Assembly (NCBI RefSeq): GCF_010183535.1
Contig: NC_071331.1
Span: 19,902,001 to 19,966,000 of the forward strand
From: Caenorhabditis remanei
Taxonomy: Eukaryota > Nematoda > Chromadorea > Rhabditida > Rhabditidae
DNA: 64,000 nucleotides
Reading direction: 5' to 3'
Below the pieces are notes generated by a model. It saw only the letters and a list, made by a program, of their open reading frames with translations, was not told where the DNA came from and searched no databases. Every line of letters starts with the position of its first letter. Position 1 is the stretch's first letter. Below, piece after piece: positions 1 to 10,944 of the stretch. The position numbers were made by a program, and so were the translations under genes.

Positions 1-2
1 CA

Positions 3-2567
3 AGAGGTTATTGGAGGTTGGGAAAAATAGTAGATATTATCGAATCAGGAGATGGAGCAATCAGAGAAGTGCACCTGCTGACGAAACCAGCGAAGAGTAA
101 GCCGCATGTCATCAAACGTCCACCAAACCTAATAGTACCATTGGAACTAGACTGTGTGGAAAACAGTCAGGAAGACGAAGTTCCGGTTCAAGAAAAGAGT
201 GGAAGAGGACTTGAAACTGAAGCAGAAATCGAAGAATCGAGTTCAACATCAGAGCCACCAAGATACAACTTGCGGAGAAGAAAGCTGGTGAACTACCAAG
301 AACCAAACGAAGATTTGGAGGTAGAAAGACAAGGAAGATTACCGAGTATTCACGTGAATTTCATTGCAACGATGTTAACGATATTCCTTTGTTTCTTATC
401 AGGAGTAGGAGCAGCAGAAACACAGAACGAAATCGAATGCACAAATTCTGGACTACGACTCACAGGACAATACGAAGCATTCGAAGCATGTGTGAAGAAC
501 TTCTGCACCAACAGGCCGAAACTGCAATGGAATCCCAGTGGACCCACAGAGGTATGGATACCACTGGCGTTGAAAACGAGACCACACCGAGCAACAGTCA
601 AGATATTCGACGGACTGAAGCTACACGTTTTGGAAAGGATATGCCCAGCAGTTAGTACATGCGAAGCGATCGAATGTACATTTTGCTTACAAAATATCTT
701 CAATCCGGAATGTTCACCGATGTGGGCATGGATAGGATTAGCTGGAATACTGTACTGCATCGGGATGGCACTTTATTGTTGTTTTCAAGTACCGGTAACA
801 TTAGGCGGTCCAGTAAGAATCCTATGGAGGATATGGAAACTGACAATGCTAGGATTCATTATTCTAGCGAGGATGTGTTTCAAGAAGAACGAAGTCGAAC
901 CCAAACCAGCCAAAGAAGTAAGAAGAAAATCATGGTCAAGCAGAATCGCAAGCTCATTAGTGATCGTCTGCATATTGGGAATGACTTCTGCATGTCAAGA
1001 AATAGAAGTGATACAACAGGAAACAAGAGAATGTATATCGAAAAACGGAATAGACGAATGCAAGTTTTTTACCGAAACGATATTACATCTAAACCAGTTG
1101 CAAAAGGAAGCATGTTTCCGGATGACTCACAACGGAACGACTTTCAAAGAAATCCGAGCGAAATTCCTATACACCAACCTAAGATGCATTAAGCGATCGT
1201 TAATTTACACCAAGGAGGTGGAAATTAAAGTGTGGAGCACGAAGAGGTGCCCTCACATGGGATCTTGCAAAGAAGAGAAGTGTGCGAAGATCAATGGAAG
1301 CAGCATGATTCCTGAATTGGAACACACACATGGTTATGTGGGAACAACAGGATGTGTAGAGAGTTGTGGAGGACCAGGATGCGACTGTTTCTTCCCAAGT
1401 TCAGCGTGTTTGTTTTACCGAATCTACGCAGTCCCACAATCGACCGAGCTATACGAGATCTTCAAATGCATCCAATGGGAGAGAAGTTTGGTGATTCAAG
1501 TGAAAACGACATCCTTGAACTCCAAGAGGAACGAAGTGATGGCCCAGAAGGTGGAGTTATTTCTAAATCAACCAACGAGAGTAGGAAATTCAACGATGGC
1601 GGCAAGTGCAATTTCGACATCACCGTCACCACTCTTGAACACATGGTTCATTAGAAACGAAAACGAAACTGCGATCTGGCCAACGATGGAGCTGCCATCA
1701 TACCAATGCTACTCAGAGAAAAAGGCATTGGTAAATGAATGTCAACTAAGGACAAACTGCCAATGCAATCCAGCCGAAAGCGAAATGAGATGCGAATGTG
1801 CGGAACGAAACTTGACGACCCATTTTAATACAATCGAATGGAGACTACCAGTACAAAATGGACACTGGACATTCGAAGATGAGGGAAAATCAGTTCTAGC
1901 ACATAGCACCGAAGAAGTATCTACGGAGATAGTGATCCGAAACGAAGGATCGACAAATATCGAAATCTGGAAAGAGCAAGATAAATGTGATGTGGAAGCA
2001 CCACACATCCAAGGTTGTTACGCATGCGCTGAAGGAGGACACATAAAAGTAGCATGTAGATCGGAGAAAATAACGACGGTGGGGACAATCAAATGTGAAG
2101 ATCACATCATGACAGTGGTATGCTCTCCAAAAGGACACGTGCAAGAGTTGACGTTTTTCTCGGAAAGAGCCCAATTCTACAAAAAGTGCGAAGTGAGCTG
2201 TGGAAACGAATCGAGAGAATTCCATATTACTGGAATTCTGAAGTACACAGGATCAATTTGGACCTCTGCATACCGACTCATCGAAGGAAACAGCTCAATC
2301 TATAACGAGATAAACCTACCGGATTTGGCACATCTCTACGACGGATTCATGACTTTTATCAAAACCGGAGTAATAGTGATTTTGATTGCTGTAGGAATTT
2401 TCCTAATGACCTACCTCACAATATTTTCGTGTTGTACGCGAATAATTCGAAAGACGCTATGGTTCGTTGCGAGACTACCAATTATCCTGCTATGGAAACC
2501 AATCCAGGTTTTTTGGGAGCGACGAGGAAGATGGACCAGACACAAATCCCCTCGTCACACAGTTTAA
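3..2567 (+). CDS. Pol C-terminus fused to phlebovirus-like envelope glycoprotein (partial)
   Basis: The frame is open from the first base, so the true start lies upstream. The first 45 or so residues match the DUF5641-like tail that follows integrase in BEL/Pao polyproteins (KRPPNLIVPLEL pattern near nt 111-150). The rest is a membrane glycoprotein precursor: a signal-like hydrophobic stretch near nt 360-410, a membrane segment near nt 720-780, further hydrophobic stretches near nt 830-880 and 950-985, a cysteine-rich ectodomain and a C-terminal anchor near nt 2365-2430. A CGGPGC-type cysteine cluster at about nt 1350-1400 is characteristic of the Phlebovirus G2 fusion glycoprotein family. 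The layout resembles a Gn-Gc precursor, with an internal signal before the G2-like half. No stop or frameshift is seen. Whether it is expressed or functional cannot be judged. Confidence 0.75.
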   Translation, partial: RGYWRLGKIVDIIESGDGAIREVHLLTKPAKSKPHVIKRPPNLIVPLELDCVENSQEDEVPVQEKSGRGLETEAEIEESSSTSEPPRYNLRRRKLVNYQEPNEDLEVERQGRLPSIHVNFIATMLTIFLCFLSGVGAAETQNEIECTNSGLRLTGQYEAFEACVKNFCTNRPKLQWNPSGPTEVWIPLALKTRPHRATVKIFDGLKLHVLERICPAVSTCEAIECTFCLQNIFNPECSPMWAWIGLAGILYCIGMALYCCFQVPVTLGGPVRILWRIWKLTMLGFIILARMCFKKNEVEPKPAKEVRRKSWSSRIASSLVIVCILGMTSACQEIEVIQQETRECISKNGIDECKFFTETILHLNQLQKEACFRMTHNGTTFKEIRAKFLYTNLRCIKRSLIYTKEVEIKVWSTKRCPHMGSCKEEKCAKINGSSMIPELEHTHGYVGTTGCVESCGGPGCDCFFPSSACLFYRIYAVPQSTELYEIFKCIQWERSLVIQVKTTSLNSKRNEVMAQKVELFLNQPTRVGNSTMAASAISTSPSPLLNTWFIRNENETAIWPTMELPSYQCYSEKKALVNECQLRTNCQCNPAESEMRCECAERNLTTHFNTIEWRLPVQNGHWTFEDEGKSVLAHSTEEVSTEIVIRNEGSTNIEIWKEQDKCDVEAPHIQGCYACAEGGHIKVACRSEKITTVGTIKCEDHIMTVVCSPKGHVQELTFFSERAQFYKKCEVSCGNESREFHITGILKYTGSIWTSAYRLIEGNSSIYNEINLPDLAHLYDGFMTFIKTGVIVILIAVGIFLMTYLTIFSCCTRIIRKTLWFVARLPIILLWKPIQVFWERRGRWTRHKSPRHTV

Positions 2568-4075
2568 ACGTGTCGAAAAATCGAATAAAGAGCAAACTAA
2601 ATCGAGGACAAACTGGACACACACTACCTGCATGGAAACATCATATATGCATGTTAATGAGCTTCATTTGCATGCTGCATTCGGTGCAGGGATTGACCTA
2701 TTACTCATCATCCGAAATTACAGAAACGATGTCACGAAGCCCAAGATCACGAGCAGTCGGGGATGAAATATTGGCGACCGGCATGAAGAAAATGACCGAG
2801 ATTGCAAACAAGGCTCGAGTGATCGAACAAGCGAAAAATCTCCCGAGACGAGGTCGAGATGCGATGATCCAACGGAAAGATATGAGGAACGAAGGAGAAA
2901 CGAAAAAAGACATCTTGCTCAACGTCCTTAAAATCCAATGGGATATCGATACTATATCCGAAAAGTATCGAGACCTGGAAAAGCAATACAAGAACGAAAT
3001 CGAGAAACTCCGAGTCCTGGGAAGACTGGAGATCTATAGCATGGACTATATCGAGTACCAACTCTCCCAAAGCGAGGTAAACTGGCAAATGAATCTAAGA
3101 AACTTTCAAGAAGAAAGAGATGAAAGGGCCAGTGACCGAACTAGAGCAAAAAGAGAAATCGAAGAGCTCAGGAGAGAGGTACAGGAGGAAGAAGACCAAG
3201 AAAAAGAAGAGAAACTAACCAATAATCAACGATTGGAACTCTTTGGAAAAATTCTCCTGGATAGAATCATCAAAATCGAACAGGCCATAGTGGCGGGAGC
3301 CTGCTCTAAGAGCACTCCAAACGAAGATGAGATCGATAACATGGACGAACTGAATCCAGAGGGCAAACTGGAGCACAGCGATGAAATGAAAGAGATGATT
3401 GAAAGAGAAATCAAACGAAAAAGAGAGCGATCGCCTTCTTCTTCGGAATCTGAAAGGAAAAGACGCTCGTCAAGCTCCAGTTACAAGCAAGCCCAAGATG
3501 TCGAGGAGATCGAGGAAGTCGAGGACGACAAGGAAGTCGAGGACGACAAGGAAGTCGAGGACGACAAGGAAGCCGAGGACGACAAGGAAGATCAGGAAGA
3601 CGAAGACGAGGACGAGCAGGAAGACGAGGAAGAGATGGAAGACGAGGAAGATCAAGACGTCCAGGAAGCACAAAATGAACGTCATCGAGATCGACACCAG
3701 GAGAACCATCCTGATCGAGGAAGACATCACCGTTCAAGATCGAGAGAAGAAAGAAGACGTTCAAGAGAACGTCATCAGAATCGACCAATCATTGTGAGGC
3801 AACTCTTCCCACCGGACACGAACAGACACAACTTCAACACATTATGTGTGTTTTGCCGATGTCGACACCATTCGAACGAATGCGGCACATATCCTGATGT
3901 AGCCGTACGAAAAGCAATGATCGATGCTCAGACTCGTTGTCGAGTCTGTCTCAACAAACACCCTTATCAAAGATGTCACAAAGAAGGACACACATGCTCG
4001 TTTTGCTTGAAGCGAGGAGAACGAAACACGTCACACCATGCAGCACTATGCGAATGGCCAATCAATCGAATGTAA
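2429..4075 (+). CDS. Accessory retroelement ORF: coiled coil, acidic repeats, gag-like zinc region
   Basis: This frame overlaps the end of the envelope ORF by about 139 nt in a different phase. It is probably reached by splicing, or starts at the ATG at 2651, which is followed at once by a short signal-like hydrophobic stretch. From N to C it has a long charged helical region rich in E/K/R (coiled coil, about nt 2800-3300), a serine/arginine patch, four tandem copies of an 18-bp unit encoding EVEDDK-like repeats (about nt 3513-3590), further acidic and RS/RE-rich stretches, and a Cys/His-rich end (about nt 3840-4050) with CxxC, CxxCL and CxxC spacings followed by HH. That end resembles the zinc region of BEL/Pao Gag proteins. 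Function unknown; nucleic-acid or nucleocapsid association is an inference. Confidence 0.6.
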   Translation: MLYANNSKDAMVRCETTNYPAMETNPGFLGATRKMDQTQIPSSHSLNVSKNRIKSKLNRGQTGHTLPAWKHHICMLMSFICMLHSVQGLTYYSSSEITETMSRSPRSRAVGDEILATGMKKMTEIANKARVIEQAKNLPRRGRDAMIQRKDMRNEGETKKDILLNVLKIQWDIDTISEKYRDLEKQYKNEIEKLRVLGRLEIYSMDYIEYQLSQSEVNWQMNLRNFQEERDERASDRTRAKREIEELRREVQEEEDQEKEEKLTNNQRLELFGKILLDRIIKIEQAIVAGACSKSTPNEDEIDNMDELNPEGKLEHSDEMKEMIEREIKRKRERSPSSSESERKRRSSSSSYKQAQDVEEIEEVEDDKEVEDDKEVEDDKEAEDDKEDQEDEDEDEQEDEEEMEDEEDQDVQEAQNERHRDRHQENHPDRGRHHRSRSREERRRSRERHQNRPIIVRQLFPPDTNRHNFNTLCVFCRCRHHSNECGTYPDVAVRKAMIDAQTRCRVCLNKHPYQRCHKEGHTCSFCLKRGERNTSHHAALCEWPINRM

Positions 4076-4113
4076 AGCTGAACCGAGATCGAAATCAATC
4101 GAATCAATCTTCT

Positions 4114-4125
4114 GGGAGGCGGGAG
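4114..4125 (+). other. Candidate polypurine tract
   Basis: A purine-only run of 12 nt follows the last retroelement ORF directly. A polypurine tract is expected just before the 3' LTR as the plus-strand primer. The position fits; the function is inferred. Confidence 0.4.
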
Positions 4126-4710
4126 TATACTCGAATTACTCGTATTCTTTTTATAATTATTATTTTATTCATATCGATTGTTTCTTTTCCACCCTCATCC
4201 ACAGTAACACTATCTAGACGAAGAAGCTTCTGTTGACTTCTTGTACTTTGTTATATTTTTAATATAACAAAGCAAGAAGGCGACAGAAGCAACTTCTGTC
4301 AAGGACAGAGTCTGGGTCTCCAGACCTGTCCTTGCTATTTCCTTTCACCCATACACATTCCTCCCCCACATTCACCCCCGCTCTGTCTGGGACGCGAACA
4401 CGCCCCCTACCGACAGAGCTTCTTTCATTCCTATCGAATCCAATCATTCCTATCGAATCGAATCACATCGAATATAACGAATCATCGACATTTTTTCCCT
4501 TTTTATCATCGACATTTTTCACCCTTTTCTTTATATCATTTATATATTTTCTCACTTCATTTTTACTTTCTCACCTGTTCACTATTGTCCTTTATTGTTA
4601 ATCTTTTATTGTTACCTTGATTATACTTGTTAAACTTATTTCTATTACATGAAGGTTTAATTACCCAAGTTTGAGGTATATCACATCCCACACAATCAAC
4701 ACACACAAGC
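4126..4710 (+). repeat. Probable 3' LTR (boundaries uncertain)
   Basis: This noncoding segment follows the purine tract and precedes AT-rich host DNA. It contains a perfect 12-bp inverted repeat forming a hairpin at 4246-4272 (CTTTGTTATATT and its complement). It ends in a CA-rich stretch (AATCAACACACACA, about 4697-4710). A TGTTGAC near 4232 could instead be the LTR start. The matching 5' LTR is outside the window, so identity is inferred from position only. Confidence 0.35.
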
Positions 4711-6870
4711 CAGGTGATCGCAGCCCTGGACTTTAAGATAAGCTATAGAGCAAATAAAATAGGTTATCTCAAACTTGTCAAGGCCCGGACCGGACATTAT
4801 CAGCGTTTCATTCAGAATTAGAGAATTCTGGAAAATAATCAAAAATGTTCACGATTTCGATGAAAAATTTCAAAATGGTTTTTTTTGAAGCCGGGGGCTT
4901 CGGACCGGACCGGGCCTAGAAATTATGTTTCATCTGAACTTTTGCCATCATTGAAAATGTGTTTTTCGAAAAAAAATTTGATAATTTTCTGAAACAGCAA
5001 AAAATTGAAATTAATATAGGCAAAATATAAAAATATAAATATAGCTTATCTGAAGTTCTGAGACGGATACGTTGATTTACAAGGGTTTCAGGCAGCTAGT
5101 GATGTCACCTCAACATTAACCTCAATTTATAACATTTTATTGTGAAGCTATGAAAAATTCGTATGAAAATTAGGGAGTAATAAACGATTAGTTCCATTGT
5201 TTTCTGTTTTCTCTGAAACAGAAACTCATATTTTAATTTTTCAGACAGAGTAGCGATATATTTGTCGCATATTTAAAAAAAACTAATATTTCATAATTTT
5301 ATTTGAAAACATTTAAAAACACTGTGTTTTTTCTTTGCATAGGTTTCCCAAATTTGAATAAACAATGACTTCTAAAAAGTTAGACATAATAGAACAAATA
5401 GCTAAATACTTTGTTTCAGCAACATTTGAAACAGGAAAATATCAAGAAACTATCCCTCAAAACTCCAAATTACAGTTGCATACAGTTTACTTATTTTCTG
5501 TACCCGTTACTCTCCAATTAGTTTTTTTTTTTTTAACAACCATAATCTGCCAAAAAGTACATTAACGAGTCCCCCCGCTCTACTCGAACATTCGTATTTT
5601 CCATTTTTAATCCTCTACACTCTCTTTTTATTCTAGAAACTGCCTGTGTTCAACCAGTACAAAAACAATGCTTGATTCCACGCCAAAAAGATCAGTTTCA
5701 ATGTTCGAATTGTTCATGTAAATCGAATTCCACTTTTTTTCACGTTTTAATTCAATTATTTTATTTTTCGCACCCAAAATGCAGTATTTTTAGGTTTTCC
5801 GACGTTGCAATCAATGAAAAAAGGTCCAATCCATTAGAATTGTGAAAAATTAAATCATCTATCTTACGGGCAATTTCAGAGCGTCCTGGAGGACATGTCA
5901 TGCAATTTTTGTTCGAAAATGTTTTCTGCCAAAAAAGTTATATTCAATTTTCAAAAAATACATTTTTTCATTGATTGCAACTTCTGAAAACCTAAAAATA
6001 CTGCATTTTCAGCGCGAAAAATAAAAGAATTGAATTAAAACGTGAAAATATCGGCTTCACGTTTCTTGCAGTTCTTTTTCGCAGTGTGGGAGACCATGTA
6101 GAATTAAAAATAGTTAATTAAGGAGAAAATAAGTTAGTTAAAAATTTTCTGGAACAGTAAAAATAAATGTTACTGAATGAGGAAACAGTACAGTTTGAAA
6201 TACGTTTAAACTCTATTATGTGGATTATATCTGTCTAACTTTTGCTGTTTCAATAAATTTTCTTAATACAATGCTTAAAAAAGAGTCTGTTAGATCCATT
6301 TCTAGTTTTCGGAAATTTAAAAATAAGGCAGATAAGACATTTAGCAACCAAGAAGTTTTAAAACCAGATATGCCGTTGGAGCAACACTGTTCCACCCTGG
6401 ACGCCTCAAAACCGAACTATTCAAAACTGTGTCATTTTGAAACTAATTGTAAGACATCTGGCAACCAGACGTTTCGTGAATAAATTCAACTGTTTCATAA
6501 AATTTATATTGATTCAGTGTTTGAAGAAAAATATATTAAATCTTTTCTGATTGACACTATCAGCCAGCTCCGGGACATCTGAAAACCGGCATCTTTTGGA
6601 TCTGGGTCATCTTGCAACCAAGACATTTCAAAACCAAACATTTTACAAGCAAAGAATTCTGTAATTGTGTTTTCTTTTTTTGTTAGACATTCAGACTGGG
6701 GCTCTGACTTGTGAAGGCATGTCTTGGTTTTTAAGCGCCTCGGTTTCAGAACTGCTCGTTTCGAAACCACCAATAAATTAAAAAGTATGAGTTCATTATG
6801 TGCACAAAACATGAGTGGATGGAATTACATAAGGCAAGGTTAATAATAAACACTTTTTCAGAATCCTGAT
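4711..6870. other. AT-rich intergenic DNA, no gene recognised
   Basis: Only short ORFs are present (66 aa at 5365-5565, 87 aa at 6220-6483) without family resemblance or splice context. The stretch holds an inverted-repeat element (5741-6044) and several copies of the dispersed TGAAACAG motif. Between about 6330 and 6740 there are loosely repeated phrases built on GCAACCAAGACATTT in both orientations, probably decayed repeats. Confidence 0.5.
5741..6044. repeat. Inverted-repeat element (MITE-like), about 300 bp
   Basis: The arm starting CACGTTTTAATTCAATTATT at 5741 recurs in reverse complement ending at 6044 (AATTGAATTAAAACGTG). The match runs about 75-80 bp, with inner ends near 5820 and 5967, around a unique centre of about 145 bp. 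There is no coding capacity. No target duplication was identified. Confidence 0.65.
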
Positions 6871-8133
6871 TTAAAAGTCGTTGTTGTCAGAAGAGCTGTC
6901 TGGTCCACCTCGTCTTCCCATCATTCCTCCCATTTGCATACCGTTTCCTCCCATGTTTCCACCGAATCCTCCTCCCATTCCTCCACGTCCTCCTGTTCCT
7001 CCCATCATCATCTCTCCAGAATCTCCACCACGTCCTCCTGGTCCTCCGCGTCTTCCACCTGGTCCACCGTGTCTGCCTCCTGGTCCTCCACGTCTGAATT
7101 GTCCACTAATGAAGAAGAGAGCTGGAATCTCTTGTGGGTATTGAGTCTTCAGTTGGTCAATGGCCTCCTTCATTTGTTGACGTGTCTGGTTCTTGTTGTT
7201 CATCACTGATTCAAGGGCGGTCTGGGCGGCGGAGAGTTGGCTCACGACTTGGGTGACGTTCTGTTGAACCTCGTTTTTGTGGGCGGTCATGTTGGCTTCG
7301 AATTCGTTGTAGATGTCCTGAAAGAAGAGGGAAAATAAGGTTGGAAATGAAATCTGGCGCGCCCGCGACGCGTTCCGAACAGCAATTATCTAGCGGGGTT
7401 TGTGGTCAAAACTGGTTTGGGATCATTGACTATTCTCCTGAAAAATTTTGATTCCAAAATTTCAGATATAAAAATCTCAACTTCCACCCTTCAAAACAAG
7501 ACAAAATCGAACAGATGCACCACACTTTTCTAAAAGCGCGTCAAAGGTACACCAGACAAGTATATATTCGTCGGAACACGGGTCAAAAATGTGTATAGGG
7601 TTGAAAAAAAGTTAAATTAAATTGACCAGATGCAAAATATTTTCCTAATAGCGCGTGAAAGATTCAGATAAAAACAGTGAATTTCTGGGGCGCCTTTGAC
7701 GCGTCGGTTTTTCAGAGGAGATCTGGCGTATTTTCGGCGCAAAACTGGTTGTATTATAAAAAGGTTTAAAAATGCAAGTTTAACTGTTTCAAAATCCTAA
7801 TAATCTTGTGAGCCTTAACCCCCGCGTTAGTTAGTCACTGATAGAAAAGACAAAAATCCGATCCAAAAAATTTTATTCACTCACCGAAACTCCATAAGTC
7901 TGAGCCCATGTAGAAGTCTGTGACTCCATATCAGCAATCGTCAGGTTCTGATTTCTCATGATATCGAAGAACGCTCTTCTTCCCTCATCAGTGACATTCT
8001 GGAGGAATGGAGGCATTGGTGGTCCATGTCTTCCACCACGGCCTCCACCGAATCCTCCTTGTCCTCCACGGGGACCAGCAAGGACTGTGGTGGCGAGGAT
8101 GACGACGGAGAAGATGATAAGAGAATATGTCAT
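6871..8133 (-). CDS. SXP/RAL-2 (DUF148) family secreted protein, glycine-rich
   Basis: Two exons, 8133-7885 and 7317-6871, are joined in phase 0 (donor GTGAGT, acceptor TTTCAG), giving 231 aa. Residues 1-19 form a signal peptide. A Gly/Arg/Pro-rich linker follows (20-42), then a helical domain of about 110 residues with the FF-x-I-x-x-N-x-x-L-T signature and a W-A-x-x-Y-G turn, typical of the nematode SXP/RAL-2 family. The C-terminus (about 157-231) is a low-complexity tail of GGPGGR/GGMGG repeats plus a short acidic end. The start is the ATG at 8133; an in-frame TTG at 8142 is not needed. A TATA-like TATATAAA lies at 8184-8191. Family members are secreted and several are allergens or cation binders in parasitic nematodes; the role here is unknown. 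Confidence 0.85.
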
Positions 8134-8183
8134 TATTTTCAAAGGCGCTTGAAAATGTTTGGTGGTCTAGTACCCCCTACCAG

Positions 8184-8191
8184 TTTATATA
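8184..8191 (-). promoter_or_regulatory. TATA-like box of the SXP/RAL-2 gene
   Basis: On the minus strand TATATAAA lies about 50 bp upstream of the ATG at 8133. Further upstream a pyrimidine/purine inverted repeat (about 8250-8305, CTTTCTC runs facing GAGAAAG runs) could form a hairpin. Confidence 0.45.
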
Positions 8192-8305
8192 CTTTTGTCT
8201 GCTAGGGAGAGAACCCACCCCCTTTTCCGTTTACTCCTCTTTTGTCGCTGATCTTTCTCTTTCTCTTTTTCGTGAAAAAGGGAGAGAAAGAGAGAGTAAG
8301 TAAAC

Positions 8306-10944
8306 TGTTATGAGTCACTTGGTCTCTGGATGGAACTGGTCATTTTACTGTCTTGTTAGCTTTGACCTATTCATGAGGATAGGCTATTGTGCAAATAAGG
8401 GGAGAGAGAAGCTGTCAATTTGTTCCGTGTACGAAAAAATAATGGAATAATAGGTTGAGTGGACAAGGAAGTGGTTTAGGTTATGGAGGAATTTTTGAAA
8501 CAGTAAATCTTAAGTTTGTTTTTTATGCAATTCTGTTCAATTTTTAAAGATTGAGTGACTACAACCATACCAAAATAGTCAGAACTTCAAGAATAAAAGT
8601 TTTTGAAGCAGAAAGGTAATTATGGGATTGAAGTCGTACTAAATTTCACTTATAACTATCTCATTGTCGAAATTTTCTGGAATAGTAAAAAATTTCAAAT
8701 TCTGATGATGAAGGTTGAAAATCAACAAATAATCAATTTACGAAATTTATCAGTTGTCAATCTCAAAAAAATACGGAGATAATGGCTTTCTGCGTTTCTG
8801 CATTTTTTGAAACATAAAAGTTTTTATTCCAAATTATTTGCAGAGACCATTGTTAAATCGTTTTTTCCTAATGTAAAGATCTTCAATGCACTAAATTTCT
8901 CTTCTAACTGTCTCATTTTGAAATTTTCTGAAACAGTGAAAAATTTCAATTTTGAATAAGGGAAATCTGGACATTAGCAAAGAATCAGTTGATGAAACTT
9001 CTTATTTGTTTCTGAAACCCGTTTCTCAAGTTGTTATGAAATATATTTTTTGTGGAAAAAATTTCTACATAAAATATTTGCACGGCACGCTTCTTACATC
9101 CGCGCTCTACCGAAATTGAAGAAAATTGTTTGGGAAAAAGAGACATTATTCAAGGGCATTCGATGGAGCGCAGTTATAAGAACTGTGCCGAGCTGATAAT
9201 AGTATCAATTTTTTTTACAAAAATCACAAAGATAATTTGGAAACATCAGTTTGAAAGTATAAACATACATACAGGTAGTTTTCAGATTCAAAACCCTGCA
9301 ATTGTAATAAAAAATAAGAATCAAAACCCATTTATCAAGTTCTTATGAATATACGTTTTCTGAAATTGTTGTCTACATCAAATAACTATTTGAGTAATTT
9401 TTTTTTCCTCTTAAAAACAGTCCTTCGCTTCAAGATCAGTATAATCCGTATTTTATAAACCTATCCAAATTCCATGAAACGGTAAATTTTAGAATTTAGA
9501 TCAAAACACAAAACACTACCTGAAATTGAGTTCGGGTAACAAGTTCGTTGTGAAAACAGTAAATTAAAGTTGAAAAGTCACTTAGAAGTTATAAATATCT
9601 AAACGAACATGCATTGGCTTGATAATCACTTTCTGTGTTTTTGAAATTTTTGGAACAGAAATTTTTATTCAAATTATTTTCAGATCCCATTGTTATTTAG
9701 TCCCTGTTATGGAAATATGTCAACTAGCAAAAAATTGTTTTACCAAACATTTCCAAATTTTCGGTTTCTTCTGAAACAGACTTTTTTTCGCGGGATAGTT
9801 GACTTGATTTTTCATTTTTCATATTTACCGTCTCTACCGAATTCCGTACTCCAAAAAGTTCCCGGTCTCTCTCTCTCTCTCATTCTATTCAATTTCTGAC
9901 CTCTGTTCCTTTAATCTTTGCTGTTTAGTGCCATTCGATCCTGAAAAGTGCTCATTGACTCCAAAATAATAAAGTCAATAAGAGCTTTGTTTATTTTCAT
10001 GTCGCATCTCTCTTTTGAAGAAGAGATCAGCGACAATTTCTGCTTCTGACTCATATCTTTTTACTCTTCTCAATTATTGTTGATGTATCTCTTTTTTGTA
10101 CTCATGCTTTTTTGATTCCCCCTTTCTCTCGTCATAATAATGTAAATCACCGATAACTCCCAAGCCCGCAGAGAAAACACGTTCCGATGATGTTTTGCAA
10201 CAGTTCTCTTCCAATAGTGTCTAGTTTTGACAGTTTATAGAAAGGGTGCATGGTAGGGGAAATTTCTGAAACCTATATAAGTTATCAATTTGTTGTGTCT
10301 TCTTAAGAAAATATGTTACTCCTGAAACAGAAATTTCAGTTTATTTTTCTATCAATTTCTGAAAATTTTTCTGAATCAGACTTACAAACAAGCTGTAAGG
10401 TGTTCCTAAACATTTTTAATTAAATTAAAAATTTCAACCAGGTAACCACTAAAATTTCGGTAATTTCCATTGGATAATATCTAACTAATTTTTATGCTCC
10501 CCAAATTTATAAAATATTTCAAACTGCAAGTGCTGTGTTAATTTATGGCCGATAATGTAATAATACTTCCGCCTAATACAAAACATGAAAATATTCATGT
10601 TTGAATTGGAAAAGTAGATTTTTAGTAACTTTTTAATTGCCAATAAAATATTTTCACTGTTTCAATTTAATTTCCAAATGTTCTCAGCCCTAAGTTGATC
10701 AATGAGACGGTCCTTTTTGCATCCGAAAAGACTCTTATTTGCAAATTCACTTTTGCTAAATTAAACTGAGTTTGTATAAACTTCGGCCTCTTTTTGGAAA
10801 CAAAAGGTTTTTTAGATTTCGAATTTTAGCTGAATTTTGATTAATCTGGAAATATGACTATCATCTTCTCTCATAGTTTTAAAATTAAAATAAAAGTTGA
10901 CTTGTTTCAGTCTACTAATTTTTCAGCTTCATCATGAACATATA
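8306..10944. other. Intergenic AT-rich DNA; right part belongs to tandem copy 1
   Basis: No supported gene. The dispersed motif TGAAACAG/CTGTTTCA occurs repeatedly. From about 10,080 rightwards the sequence matches 21,290-21,520 and then 41,041-41,870, showing that it is the left part of a tandemly duplicated host segment. A CT microsatellite lies near 9,870-9,885. Confidence 0.55.

Larger units (their letters stand above)
1..4710 (+). mobile_element. BEL/Pao-type LTR retroelement with envelope, 3' portion
   Basis: The window opens inside the element. It shows the extreme C-terminus of a BEL/Pao pol polyprotein, an envelope reading frame fused to it, a second overlapping ORF with a gag-like zinc region, a purine tract at 4114-4125 and a probable 3' LTR. 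Nematode Cer elements of the BEL/Pao group are known to have acquired a phlebovirus-like glycoprotein, which fits what is seen. Gag, protease, reverse transcriptase, RNase H and the 5' LTR lie outside the window, so neither the right boundary (about 4,710) nor LTR identity can be confirmed here. The TGAAACAG motif that is dense in host DNA is not seen inside this block, in line with its being an insertion. Confidence 0.75.

Noticed and set aside
3399..3797. Arg/Thr-rich ORFs in other frames
   Set aside because: They arise from the acidic tandem repeat of the accessory retroelement ORF read in other frames and strands.
6881..7209. Proline- and serine-rich plus-strand ORFs
   Set aside because: They are shadows of the glycine-rich tail of the minus-strand SXP/RAL-2 gene, which has the signal peptide and splice sites.
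9868..9888. CT-repeat tract as a promoter element
   Set aside because: It is a simple microsatellite with no gene start near it.
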